Assembly: GCA_964639875.1 (NCBI GenBank)
Contig: CAZXEM010000019.1
Coordinates: 1 to 18,286 of the forward strand
Source of the DNA: CAZQLW01 sp964639875
Lineage (GTDB): Archaea; Nanobdellota; Nanobdellia; Woesearchaeales; GW2011-AR9
Direction: 5' to 3'
DNA length: 18,286 nucleotides
The stretch's first letter is position 1, and every line of letters begins with the position of its first letter. Positions 7,613-13,649 of this stretch are shown one piece after another. Made by a program: the position numbers and the translations under genes. The notes under the pieces are model-generated. The model was not told where the DNA came from and ran no database searches. It worked only from the letters and a program-made list of their open reading frames with translations.

Positions 7613-7960
7613 ATGAAAAAGCAAGATATTGTGAAAAGAAGTTTATTGTTAGGTGTAGGTTTAGCAGCTTTTGCTCGTGAACATTCAGAGAAAGTTGTTT
7701 ACGGTTTGGTTAAGAAAGGTTTGGTTGATCCTAAAGAGGGTAAAAAACTGGTGAAAAATATTTATTCAGAAGCAGAACGATCTGGGAAAAAGGTTGCTAA
7801 AGTGATGGAGAAAGAACTTAACCGAGTTGTTAAAACTGCTCTTGGTGCTCATAAGAATGTTATGAAAAGTGCTGTTGGTGCTAAGAAGAAAGTTGTTAGG
7901 GCTGCTGTTGGTAAGAAGAATGCTGTGAAAAAGAAAATAGTTAAGAGAAAGAAAAGGTAA
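7613..7960 (+). CDS. Phasin-like protein with a basic 11-residue repeat tail
   Basis: A 115-residue basic protein. Residues 1-65 resemble the phasin/PhaF-like family found beside ABC1 kinases: a hydrophobic helix (LLLGVGLAAFA), then GLVKKGLVDPKEGKKLV, then an amphipathic helix. The tail (residues 73-105) is built from three consecutive 11-residue units of the type VKTALGAHKNV, followed by a Lys/Arg cluster ending KRKKR. Such 11-mer amphipathic repeats are known from lipid-surface-binding proteins, while Ala/Lys-rich tails also occur in histone-H1-like DNA-binding proteins. Co-transcription with UbiB (30-base gap) favours a membrane or lipid role. The ATG at 7613 is preferred on ribosome binding site spacing. 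Confidence 0.75.
   Translation: MKKQDIVKRSLLLGVGLAAFAREHSEKVVYGLVKKGLVDPKEGKKLVKNIYSEAERSGKKVAKVMEKELNRVVKTALGAHKNVMKSAVGAKKKVVRAAVGKKNAVKKKIVKRKKR
7829..7927 (+). repeat. Three 33-base in-frame tandem repeats
   Basis: Units 7829-7861, 7862-7894 and 7895-7927 encode VKTALGAHKNV, MKSAVGAKKKV and VRAAVGKKNAV. The consensus is hydrophobic-basic-small-Ala-hydrophobic-Gly-x-basic-x-x-Val. Periodicity is clear at the protein level and partly kept in DNA (gct-ctt/gtt-ggt-gct-x-aag). Confidence 0.75.
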
Positions 7961-7967
7961 TTTTTTT
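7961..7967 (+). terminator. Oligo-T terminator after the phasin-like gene
   Basis: Seven T residues directly follow the TAA of the phasin-like gene, and a further T-rich stretch comes after. Oligo-T without a hairpin is the usual archaeal termination signal. It overlaps the stop codon of the convergent eS17 gene. Confidence 0.4.
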
Positions 7968-8154
7968 ACTTTTCTTGTCTTTTTAATCTGGTAGCGTAAC
8001 CAGCAATAATATTTCTAAGTTTTTTACTTTCAACTTGAACATGTTTTACTGCAAGTTCTTTATTTTTAGTGAAATCAGTAGTAAACTTCTCGCCGTGTAC
8101 TTTCATAAGTTCTTTTGTTTTCCTTTTAATCAGTTTTGTTTTAATTCTTCCCAT
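7966..8154 (-). CDS. rps17e: Small-subunit ribosomal protein eS17
   Basis: A 62-residue archaeal/eukaryotic-type small ribosomal subunit protein. It begins MGRIKTKLIKR and continues with FTTDFTKNK and SKKLRNIIAGYATRLKR, the near-complete family signature. The length matches archaeal eS17. The start is the ATG at 8154: an open frame extends 30 residues further upstream, but that stretch does not resemble the family and contains the TATA box, which is centred about 28 bases before the chosen ATG. The mRNA is therefore probably leaderless. It converges on the phasin-like gene with 5 bases between them. Confidence 0.95.
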   Translation of the reverse strand: MGRIKTKLIKRKTKELMKVHGEKFTTDFTKNKELAVKHVQVESKKLRNIIAGYATRLKRQEK

Positions 8155-8178
8155 GTTTCTGTTTATTTGTTGCTTGGT

Positions 8179-8186
8179 TTTATAAA
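8179..8186 (-). promoter_or_regulatory. TATA box for eS17
   Basis: TTTATAAA on the minus strand, centred about 28 bases before the ATG at 8154. It decides the start of eS17 because it lies within the longer open frame. Confidence 0.65.
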
Positions 8187-8220
8187 GGTTTCTCTGAAAT
8201 TGGTTAATTGGACAGATAAT

Positions 8221-8228
8221 TTTATATT
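8221..8228 (+). promoter_or_regulatory. TATA-like box for the 8252 gene
   Basis: TTTATATT centred about 27 bases before the ATG at 8252, with no ribosome binding site. It lies about 42 bases from the divergent eS17 TATA box. Confidence 0.5.
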
Positions 8229-8251
8229 CATTTAAGTTTATCATAAATTAA

Positions 8252-9034
8252 ATGAAAGTTAATGTTATTGAAGGTAAAAGTAGATTTAAAGGAACTGTTG
8301 AAATTAGTAGTAATGAAATTATTCTTAAATTGAAGAAAGAAACCATAAAAATTTCTTTTTCTAAAATTAGTTCTTTTGAAGATAGTCTTACTACAGCTAC
8401 TGAAGATGATTTTTTAACCGGATTAAGTTTTCGAGTGAAGTTTAGTGGCAGGAATTTAGCGGTTATGATTCTTGATAAAAAAGAGACTGAGGATAGTTTT
8501 ACTGAATTTATTAACAAAATTAAAAATAAGTTAAAATTGAAAGAAAATGATTATAATCAGTATTTGGGTTCTTATTATACTAACATTCCTAACGCTGCAA
8601 GATTTCTTTTTGTTATTATTGGTTTGATTATTTTAGGAATCAATCTTTTCAGTTATAAAAAAGACCCTACGGGGACAATAGTTTCTTTAGTCATTTTTAT
8701 GATTTTTTTATTTATTGCAATAATCTCTAAAAGAAGAAAGATAGTTACGGTTACTGAAAACGAGATTACTCGGCATTTGCTTTTCAGGGAAGATAAAACT
8801 GTCAAGTATTCACAAATAACTAAGTTTACTAAAAAGAATAATAATTATAATGGTAATCATAGTGTTAGTTATACCTTACTTTATAACGGTAATAAGAAAA
8901 TATATTTTGAGTATGGATTGATTGATAAGTCTAATCAACTAGTTAAATTCTTAAAAAATAAATTGAGAAACGTCCCTCAGCGTGATATTACTGGTAAGAA
9001 AGAGAAGGAATGGGCTAAGAATAGAAGTTATTGA
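8252..9034 (+). CDS. Two-TM membrane protein with PH-like domains on both sides
   Basis: A 260-residue protein of unknown function. Residues 1-95 are beta-rich and end in an amphipathic helix (SFTEFINKIKNKLK), a pattern like a PH/GRAM-type domain. Two hydrophobic segments at about 116-133 and 142-158 form a hairpin, followed by the positive stretch SKRRK. Residues 162-235 repeat the beta-rich-then-helix pattern (TVTENEITRHLL through LVKFLKNKL), resembling bacterial-type PH domains (bPH2). Both soluble parts would face the cytoplasm. The PH reading rests on secondary-structure pattern only. The start has a TATA-like box at leaderless spacing. The topoisomerase gene begins 67 bases downstream with its own TATA box. 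Confidence 0.8.
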   Translation: MKVNVIEGKSRFKGTVEISSNEIILKLKKETIKISFSKISSFEDSLTTATEDDFLTGLSFRVKFSGRNLAVMILDKKETEDSFTEFINKIKNKLKLKENDYNQYLGSYYTNIPNAARFLFVIIGLIILGINLFSYKKDPTGTIVSLVIFMIFLFIAIISKRRKIVTVTENEITRHLLFREDKTVKYSQITKFTKKNNNYNGNHSVSYTLLYNGNKKIYFEYGLIDKSNQLVKFLKNKLRNVPQRDITGKKEKEWAKNRSY

Positions 9035-9070
9035 AAAAAGTAGAAGAAAGATTCATTTACCCCATACATT

Positions 9071-9077
9071 TTTAAAA
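9071..9077 (+). promoter_or_regulatory. TATA-like box for topoisomerase I
   Basis: TTTAAAA (within a TTTTTAAAAG context) is centred 28 bases before the ATG at 9102, with no ribosome binding site before it. It supports the ATG over the much longer upstream open frame. Confidence 0.5.
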
Positions 9078-9101
9078 GAGCTTATTTTTTCTAATATAAC
9101 G

Positions 9102-11348
9102 ATGACAGAACTTATAATCACCGAGAAACCCAGTTCAGCAAGGAAAGTTGCTGCTGCTCTAGCTGATAAAGCGCCTGTGCAAAAGAAGAGCAAATCAGGA
9201 ACTTATTTCGAAGTTACTCACAATAAAAAGTTAATTTACATTACTTCTGCCGTTGGACATTTATACGGGTTAGTTGAATCTGAGAAGAAAGGTTGGACTT
9301 ATCCAGTGTTTGAAATTAAATGGGACGCGTCTTATAAGTCTCATAAAGATCTTAAATATGTTAAAGGTTACATTGATACCATTTCTATGTTGTCAAAGAA
9401 GTGTGACGAATTTACTGTAGCTTGCGACTATGATGTTGAGGGAGAAGTTATTGGTTATAATGTTGTTAGGTTCGCTTGTAAAAAGAAAGACGCTAACAGG
9501 ATGAAGTTTTCCACTTTAACAAAAGGTGATTTGGTAAAATCTTACGAAAATAAACTTAAACATCTTGATTGGGGTCAAGCTTTTGCCGGAGAAACCAGAC
9601 ACAAGTTAGACTGGTTTTACGGAATTAATCTTAGTAGAGCCCTAACTGCAGCCGTAAAATCTACCGGTGCGTTTAAAGTTATGTCCGCTGGTAGAGTTCA
9701 AGGACCAGCATTAAAATTGTTAGTAGACCGAGAACGAGAAATTCAAGCTTTCATTCCTGAACCTTTTTGGTTAATTAAACTTGATGGTGATTATAAGGGA
9801 AGTGCAGTTGAAGCTGGCCATAATAAAGATAAAATCTTTGACAAGAAAGTTGTTGATGAAATTTTAAAGAAAGTTAAAGGCCAGAAAGAAGCTAAAATTG
9901 CTAAAATTAAAAGAACAAAAAGAAATCAAGCACCACCAAACCCGTTCAACTTAACAAACTTACAATCAGAATCTTATAATTTGTTTAAAATAACTCCTAA
10001 AGAAACTTTGGCCCATGCTCAATCATTATATTTAGCAGGAGTAACTTCTTATCCCAGAACTTCTTCACAGCAATTAGATCCAAAGTTAGGGTTTAAGAAA
10101 ATTTTTACTGATTTGAGTAAACAACCACAGTATCAGGGTTTATGTAAAGATTTGTTGAAGAAAAGTGTTCTGAAACCTAATAATGGTAAGAAAACTGACC
10201 CTGCCCATCCAGCAATATATCCTACTGGTCAAGTTCCAGGAGAATTGAAAGAGCGCGAACAAAAAATTTATGATTTAATTGTTAAAAGATTCATGGCAAC
10301 TTTTGCCGAGCCAGCAGTTAGGGAAACGATGGAAGTTTCTTTAGATGTTAACACTGAAATATTTATTGCTAAAGGAACAAGGACCGTTGAAGAGAACTGG
10401 CACGTTTTCTACAAGCCATATGTTAAGTTAGAAGAAATTACTTTGCCTGATTTGAAAGAAGGTGAAGTTGTTAATGTTAAAAAAATCTCTAAAGAGGATA
10501 AAGAAACTCAACCTCCTAATCGGTTTAACCAAAGTTCAATCATTAAAGAGTTAGAAAAAAGAAATTTAGGTACTAAAGCTACTCGAGCAGATATCTTGGA
10601 TAGATTATTTCAAAGAGGATATGTTGAGGGAGTAAAAATATTTGTTACTAAGTTGGGGATGGAAACTGTTGCAGTTTTAGAAAAGTATGCTCCTACTATT
10701 GTTGATGAAAAATTAACTGCTGACTTTGAAGCTGATATGGTGAAAATTAGAGAAGGTAAAGAAAAGCAGGATAATGTTTTGGAAAAAGCAAAAAAGTTCT
10801 TAACTAAACTCCTTGCAGGTTTTAAGAAAAAAGAAAAAGAGATTGGTAAAGAAATATTAAAATCCGTTCGGGAAACTGAAGATAAACAAAATTATGTTGG
10901 TAAATGTACAGAATGTAAAGAAGGCCGGTTAATGATGAAACGTGGTAAGTTTGGTAAGTTTATTGCTTGTGATAAATATCCTGACTGTAAAAAAACTTTT
11001 AACCTTCCTAATAACGGTTTAATCAAAAATACTGATAAAATTTGTGAAGTTTGTAGTTCTCCAATGATTTTAGTTATTAATAAAGGTAAAAGGCCTTTAG
11101 ATGTTTGTATCAACCAAGATTGTAAAAGTAAAACTTCTGATGAAGAGAAAAAAGAAATTAAAAAGATTGAACAAAAAAAGATTGAAAAAAAATGTCCTAA
11201 ATGTAGTAAAGATCTAGTTCTTCGGAAATCTGTTTACGGTAGTTTCTTAGCTTGTCCCGGATATCCCAAATGTAAGTATACCGAAAGTTTAGAATCTAAT
11301 GAGAAAGGTAAAAACGGGAAAAAAGAAGAGAAAGAAGAATCTAAATGA
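9102..11348 (+). CDS. topA: DNA topoisomerase I (type IA), archaeal
   Basis: A 748-residue type IA topoisomerase that relaxes negative supercoils through a 5'-phosphotyrosine intermediate. The TOPRIM domain has ITEKPS with Glu8 and the metal cluster CDYDVEGE (Asp109, Asp111, Glu113). SAGRVQGP lies at 195-202, and the active-site Tyr317 is in GVTSYPRTS. Three C-terminal four-Cys zinc ribbons follow at about 602-635 (CTEC...CDKYPDC), 647-675 (CEVC...CINQDC) and 697-727 (CPKC...CPGYPKC), all complete. There is no helicase domain, so it is not a reverse gyrase. The ATG at 9102 is preferred: the fold begins immediately after it and a TATA-like box lies 28 bases upstream, whereas the longer frame would overlap the preceding gene. 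Confidence 0.96.
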   Translation: MTELIITEKPSSARKVAAALADKAPVQKKSKSGTYFEVTHNKKLIYITSAVGHLYGLVESEKKGWTYPVFEIKWDASYKSHKDLKYVKGYIDTISMLSKKCDEFTVACDYDVEGEVIGYNVVRFACKKKDANRMKFSTLTKGDLVKSYENKLKHLDWGQAFAGETRHKLDWFYGINLSRALTAAVKSTGAFKVMSAGRVQGPALKLLVDREREIQAFIPEPFWLIKLDGDYKGSAVEAGHNKDKIFDKKVVDEILKKVKGQKEAKIAKIKRTKRNQAPPNPFNLTNLQSESYNLFKITPKETLAHAQSLYLAGVTSYPRTSSQQLDPKLGFKKIFTDLSKQPQYQGLCKDLLKKSVLKPNNGKKTDPAHPAIYPTGQVPGELKEREQKIYDLIVKRFMATFAEPAVRETMEVSLDVNTEIFIAKGTRTVEENWHVFYKPYVKLEEITLPDLKEGEVVNVKKISKEDKETQPPNRFNQSSIIKELEKRNLGTKATRADILDRLFQRGYVEGVKIFVTKLGMETVAVLEKYAPTIVDEKLTADFEADMVKIREGKEKQDNVLEKAKKFLTKLLAGFKKKEKEIGKEILKSVRETEDKQNYVGKCTECKEGRLMMKRGKFGKFIACDKYPDCKKTFNLPNNGLIKNTDKICEVCSSPMILVINKGKRPLDVCINQDCKSKTSDEEKKEIKKIEQKKIEKKCPKCSKDLVLRKSVYGSFLACPGYPKCKYTESLESNEKGKNGKKEEKEESK

Positions 11349-11372
11349 TATTAACTGATTAGTGACGAAAAG

Positions 11373-11380
11373 CTTATAAA
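11373..11380 (+). promoter_or_regulatory. TATA box for the 11404 gene
   Basis: CTTATAAA is centred about 27 bases before the ATG at 11404. An in-frame ATG at 11380 overlaps the last base of this box and so is not a plausible start. Confidence 0.6.
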
Positions 11381-11403
11381 TGGGCTTATTATTCTTATTA
11401 AAG

Positions 11404-12090
11404 ATGAGTATTGAATTAATGTACGGACTTGAAAATATGTTTTGGCCAGTAGATAATTCTGCCCAAATTGCAACTGAAAGGGAAGAATTTTATGATGAGC
11501 AGGAAGAACTTTACATTGAAAGGCAAGACGGTTTAGTTAGTAAAATTGAAGAAATTAAAAAGTTGAAATTATTTTCAAAATTACAAAAAAATTATCTTGA
11601 TGATGTTCTTGACAATTCTGGATTACAATGGATGTATAATGGTATTTCTAACGTTGCTACTACAGATATAAATTATTTACTTAACCCGGAAGAAATTGTT
11701 AAATTGTATGCTGGGGTATGGCGGTATAAAGAGTTACGTGATTTTAGAAACAAAGACTTAAAATTACCTTCTGATTTTAATGAGATGATCCCTTATTTAA
11801 TTGGTATGGGTAATAACACTTTAGGTGAAAATGATAAAGGAGAGAGACATTTTACTGAACCTGATAAAAAATTCAATCAAGAAAGAAATCATTATTCTTC
11901 ACCATTAGAAAATAGGTTAACTTTAATTCCTGATTGTGAAAAAAATAAATTTATGTGTTCTTTAATGGACAAAATTAAAGTTCCTGGAAAAGATTTCTTT
12001 ATTCCAGAAAGTAGAAAGAGGTCAGGATTAGACGCTACTGCTCGTAATGTTTATTTGAAAGAAACTATAAGACAAGTTTATAGAGATTAA
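11404..12090 (+). CDS. Hypothetical protein downstream of topoisomerase I
   Basis: I do not recognise this 228-residue protein. It is soluble by composition, with no membrane segment or signal peptide. Residues 18-55 are acidic and probably helical (EREEFYDEQEELYIERQ). A middle section contains SGLQWMYNGISN and LYAGVWRYKELRDFRNK, and the C-terminal half has polar loops and ends in a basic helix (TARNVYLKETIRQVYRD). No catalytic motif or metal site stands out. The ATG at 11404 is chosen because of the TATA box at leaderless spacing; starting at 11380 would add eight residues inside that box. It is codirectional with topoisomerase I but has its own promoter, and it converges on the Lrp-like gene with 2 bases between stops. 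Confidence 0.75.
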   Translation: MSIELMYGLENMFWPVDNSAQIATEREEFYDEQEELYIERQDGLVSKIEEIKKLKLFSKLQKNYLDDVLDNSGLQWMYNGISNVATTDINYLLNPEEIVKLYAGVWRYKELRDFRNKDLKLPSDFNEMIPYLIGMGNNTLGENDKGERHFTEPDKKFNQERNHYSSPLENRLTLIPDCEKNKFMCSLMDKIKVPGKDFFIPESRKRSGLDATARNVYLKETIRQVYRD

Positions 12091-12092
12091 TA

Positions 12093-12533
12093 TTATTGGA
12101 TTATTGTGAACCCTTCTTTTTTAACTTCATCAATTAGATAATGGATTTGTTTGTTTTCAAGGTTATATTTTTGCTCTAAACTTTCTAGAAAAATGTCTAA
12201 ATCTTTAACGTTTTTATGGACTGTTTCGATTAAAAAGTCCCAACCATTATTTATTTTAAATACATTATTAATATTAGGATTAAGTATCAAGTGTGTTTTT
12301 AACTTTTCTTTATCTTCATTTTTTACTTTAAGAAAAATTTGTGCTTTCGTATGATAACCTAATTTTGAAAAATCTAGTAAAATGGTACTTTTAGTAATTA
12401 AATTTCCTTGTAGCTCTTTCAGCAGATCAAATAGAGTAGAGATAGGGATATTTGTCTTCTTACTAATAGTAGTAAGCTTCTCCCGAGAGTTCTCTCTCAG
12501 ATGTGTTAAAAGTTGTAATATTTTCGGATTCAT
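12093..12533 (-). CDS. Lrp/AsnC-like transcriptional regulator
   Basis: A 146-residue protein with an N-terminal helix-turn-helix at about residues 3-50 (ILQLLTHLRENSREKL, then TISKKTNIPISTLFDLLKEL) and a C-terminal RAM-like ligand-binding domain at about 60-146 (KAQIFLKV, VFKINNGWDFLIETV). This is the standard Lrp/AsnC layout and normal length. These proteins usually form dimers to octamers that bind amino acids or other small molecules and regulate local genes. It is divergent from the winged-helix/HAD gene with an 89-base gap that holds inverted repeats next to both TATA boxes, so autoregulation and control of the neighbour are plausible. The start is ATG with a TATA box at leaderless spacing. 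Confidence 0.85.
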   Translation of the reverse strand: MNPKILQLLTHLRENSREKLTTISKKTNIPISTLFDLLKELQGNLITKSTILLDFSKLGYHTKAQIFLKVKNEDKEKLKTHLILNPNINNVFKINNGWDFLIETVHKNVKDLDIFLESLEQKYNLENKQIHYLIDEVKKEGFTIIQ

Positions 12534-12556
12534 TAGAATATTTCCGGCAAACTATG

Positions 12557-12564
12557 ATATAAAA
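12557..12564 (-). promoter_or_regulatory. TATA box for the Lrp-like gene
   Basis: TTTTATAT on the minus strand, centred about 27 bases before the ATG at 12533. It partly overlaps the inverted repeat at 12562-12573. Confidence 0.5.
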
Positions 12565-12573
12565 CCATGGTTT
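12562..12573. promoter_or_regulatory. Candidate operator, perfect 12-base palindrome
   Basis: AAACCATGGTTT is a perfect palindrome that overlaps the upstream edge of the Lrp-like gene's TATA box, in the position where TFB would bind. Binding there would be expected to repress that promoter. Confidence 0.4.
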
Positions 12574-12583
12574 AATTTTTTTC

Positions 12584-12595
12584 AACCAAAAGGTT
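12584..12595. promoter_or_regulatory. Candidate operator, AACC-N4-GGTT inverted repeat
   Basis: AACC and GGTT arms separated by AAAA, abutting the HAD gene's TATA-like box. Its centre is 22 bases (about two helical turns) from the centre of the 12562-12573 palindrome, which has the same arms with a 2-base spacer. Confidence 0.35.
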
Positions 12596-12603
12596 TAAAA
12601 ATA
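12594..12603 (+). promoter_or_regulatory. TATA-like box for the winged-helix/HAD gene
   Basis: TTTAAAAATA centred about 26 bases before the ATG at 12624, with no ribosome binding site. Confidence 0.45.
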
Positions 12604-12623
12604 AATTTCATCTCATTGTTTAT

Positions 12624-13649
12624 ATGGATAGAAAAGTTTATTCTACGAAAGATAAGATTATCGAGATTCTAGCAAATAATAATTCCATTACAATAAAAAC
12701 AATTCTCTTTATACTTAAGAAAGAACATGCTTTATCAATAACTTACCAAGCAGTTCATAAATTATTAAACCAACTTCTAATTGAGAAAATTGTAATCAAA
12801 GAAAATAAAGTTTGGAACCTAAATCAGTCATGGATTAATAATCAATTATCATTTTTTAATAAAATCAGTAAATCTAATGAGAATAATAAAAAAGAAATTG
12901 GTGAAACAATCAAAGTGTTTGCTTTTGATGTTAACGGAACTTTAACGCCAGAAATAACTCATGTTGAACTTGCTAAGAAACATAAGAATTATAATGAAAT
13001 TAAGAATATAATCATTTCGCAGACATTAGGTAAAACAACTATAATCAAAGCTTATACTAAATTAAACGAACTTTTTAAAGGGATTTCTTTGGATCAAATT
13101 GTTTCTTATGGTGAACACTTTTCTTTAATGCCCAATCTTAAAGAAACATTGCATGAACTTAAAAAAAGAGGAGCCAAAGTTGGTTTGGTCACAACCGGAT
13201 TCAAGATCCTAATGGACATTTTTAATAAAAGATTGGGCAATGTGTTTGACTTTATTATCTGTAATGAACTTATTTTTGTTGATGATAAATGTAAAAAATT
13301 ATCTTTTGATAAAATTAAAACAATTATTAAAAAAAACAATCCAGAAGAATTAAAATCAATTGTTGTTGATGGGATTAAAATTGTAATCAAAAATGAAGAA
13401 TCAAAAACTGAATTATTAAATAAATACTTAAAAAGTAATAATTTAACTTTCACTAATGCCTGCTGTGTTGGAGATTCGATGGGTGATGCAGATTTTATTA
13501 AGATTGCCGCTGAAAATGGCGGGGTTGGTATAGCTTTTAATCCTAATCTTTCTTTATTAGAATATGCTAATTTTCTTAAAGATGAAGGTAAAGATGTTAG
13601 AATTGTTGATTCTAAAGATATGGAAGATTTATTAAAATTGTTGGATTAA
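12624..13649 (+). CDS. Winged-helix / HAD-superfamily (SerB-like) fusion protein
   Basis: A 341-residue two-domain protein. Residues 1-75 form a winged helix (STKDKIIEILANN, then TYQAVHKLLNQLLIEKIVIKE) of the type that binds DNA. After a polar linker (78-95), a HAD domain runs from about 97 to 341. Motif I is FDVNGTLTP with nucleophile Asp102; motif II is LVTTG (189-192); the motif III lysine is probably Lys261; motif IV is GDSMGDAD (283-290). A small helical cap sits between motifs I and II, and GIAFNPN near the end resembles phosphoserine-phosphatase (SerB) relatives. The second Asp of DxD is Asn104 (codon AAC), which would weaken ordinary phosphatase chemistry. It is divergent from the Lrp-like gene, and its stop overlaps the stop of the convergent Lhr gene. 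Substrate unknown. Confidence 0.88.
   Translation: MDRKVYSTKDKIIEILANNNSITIKTILFILKKEHALSITYQAVHKLLNQLLIEKIVIKENKVWNLNQSWINNQLSFFNKISKSNENNKKEIGETIKVFAFDVNGTLTPEITHVELAKKHKNYNEIKNIIISQTLGKTTIIKAYTKLNELFKGISLDQIVSYGEHFSLMPNLKETLHELKKRGAKVGLVTTGFKILMDIFNKRLGNVFDFIICNELIFVDDKCKKLSFDKIKTIIKKNNPEELKSIVVDGIKIVIKNEESKTELLNKYLKSNNLTFTNACCVGDSMGDADFIKIAAENGGVGIAFNPNLSLLEYANFLKDEGKDVRIVDSKDMEDLLKLLD

Noticed and set aside
8155..8244. 30-residue N-terminal extension of eS17 open in frame.
   Set aside because: It contains the TATA box placed 28 bases before the conserved MGRIKT start, and does not resemble the family.
8982..9101. 40-residue N-terminal extension of topoisomerase I open in frame.
   Set aside because: It would overlap the preceding gene; the TOPRIM fold starts right after the ATG at 9102, which has its own TATA-like box.
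9102..11348. Reverse gyrase, which would imply a hyperthermophile.
   Set aside because: Only the topoisomerase part is present, with no fused helicase domain, and the composition is AT rich.
11380..11403. Earlier in-frame ATG for the orphan at 11404.
   Set aside because: It overlaps the end of the TATA box and so could not be part of the transcript.
12382..12672. Plus-strand open frame across the Lrp-like gene start and the divergent promoter.
   Set aside because: It runs antisense to a regulator with standard domains and covers the promoter region; no family resemblance.
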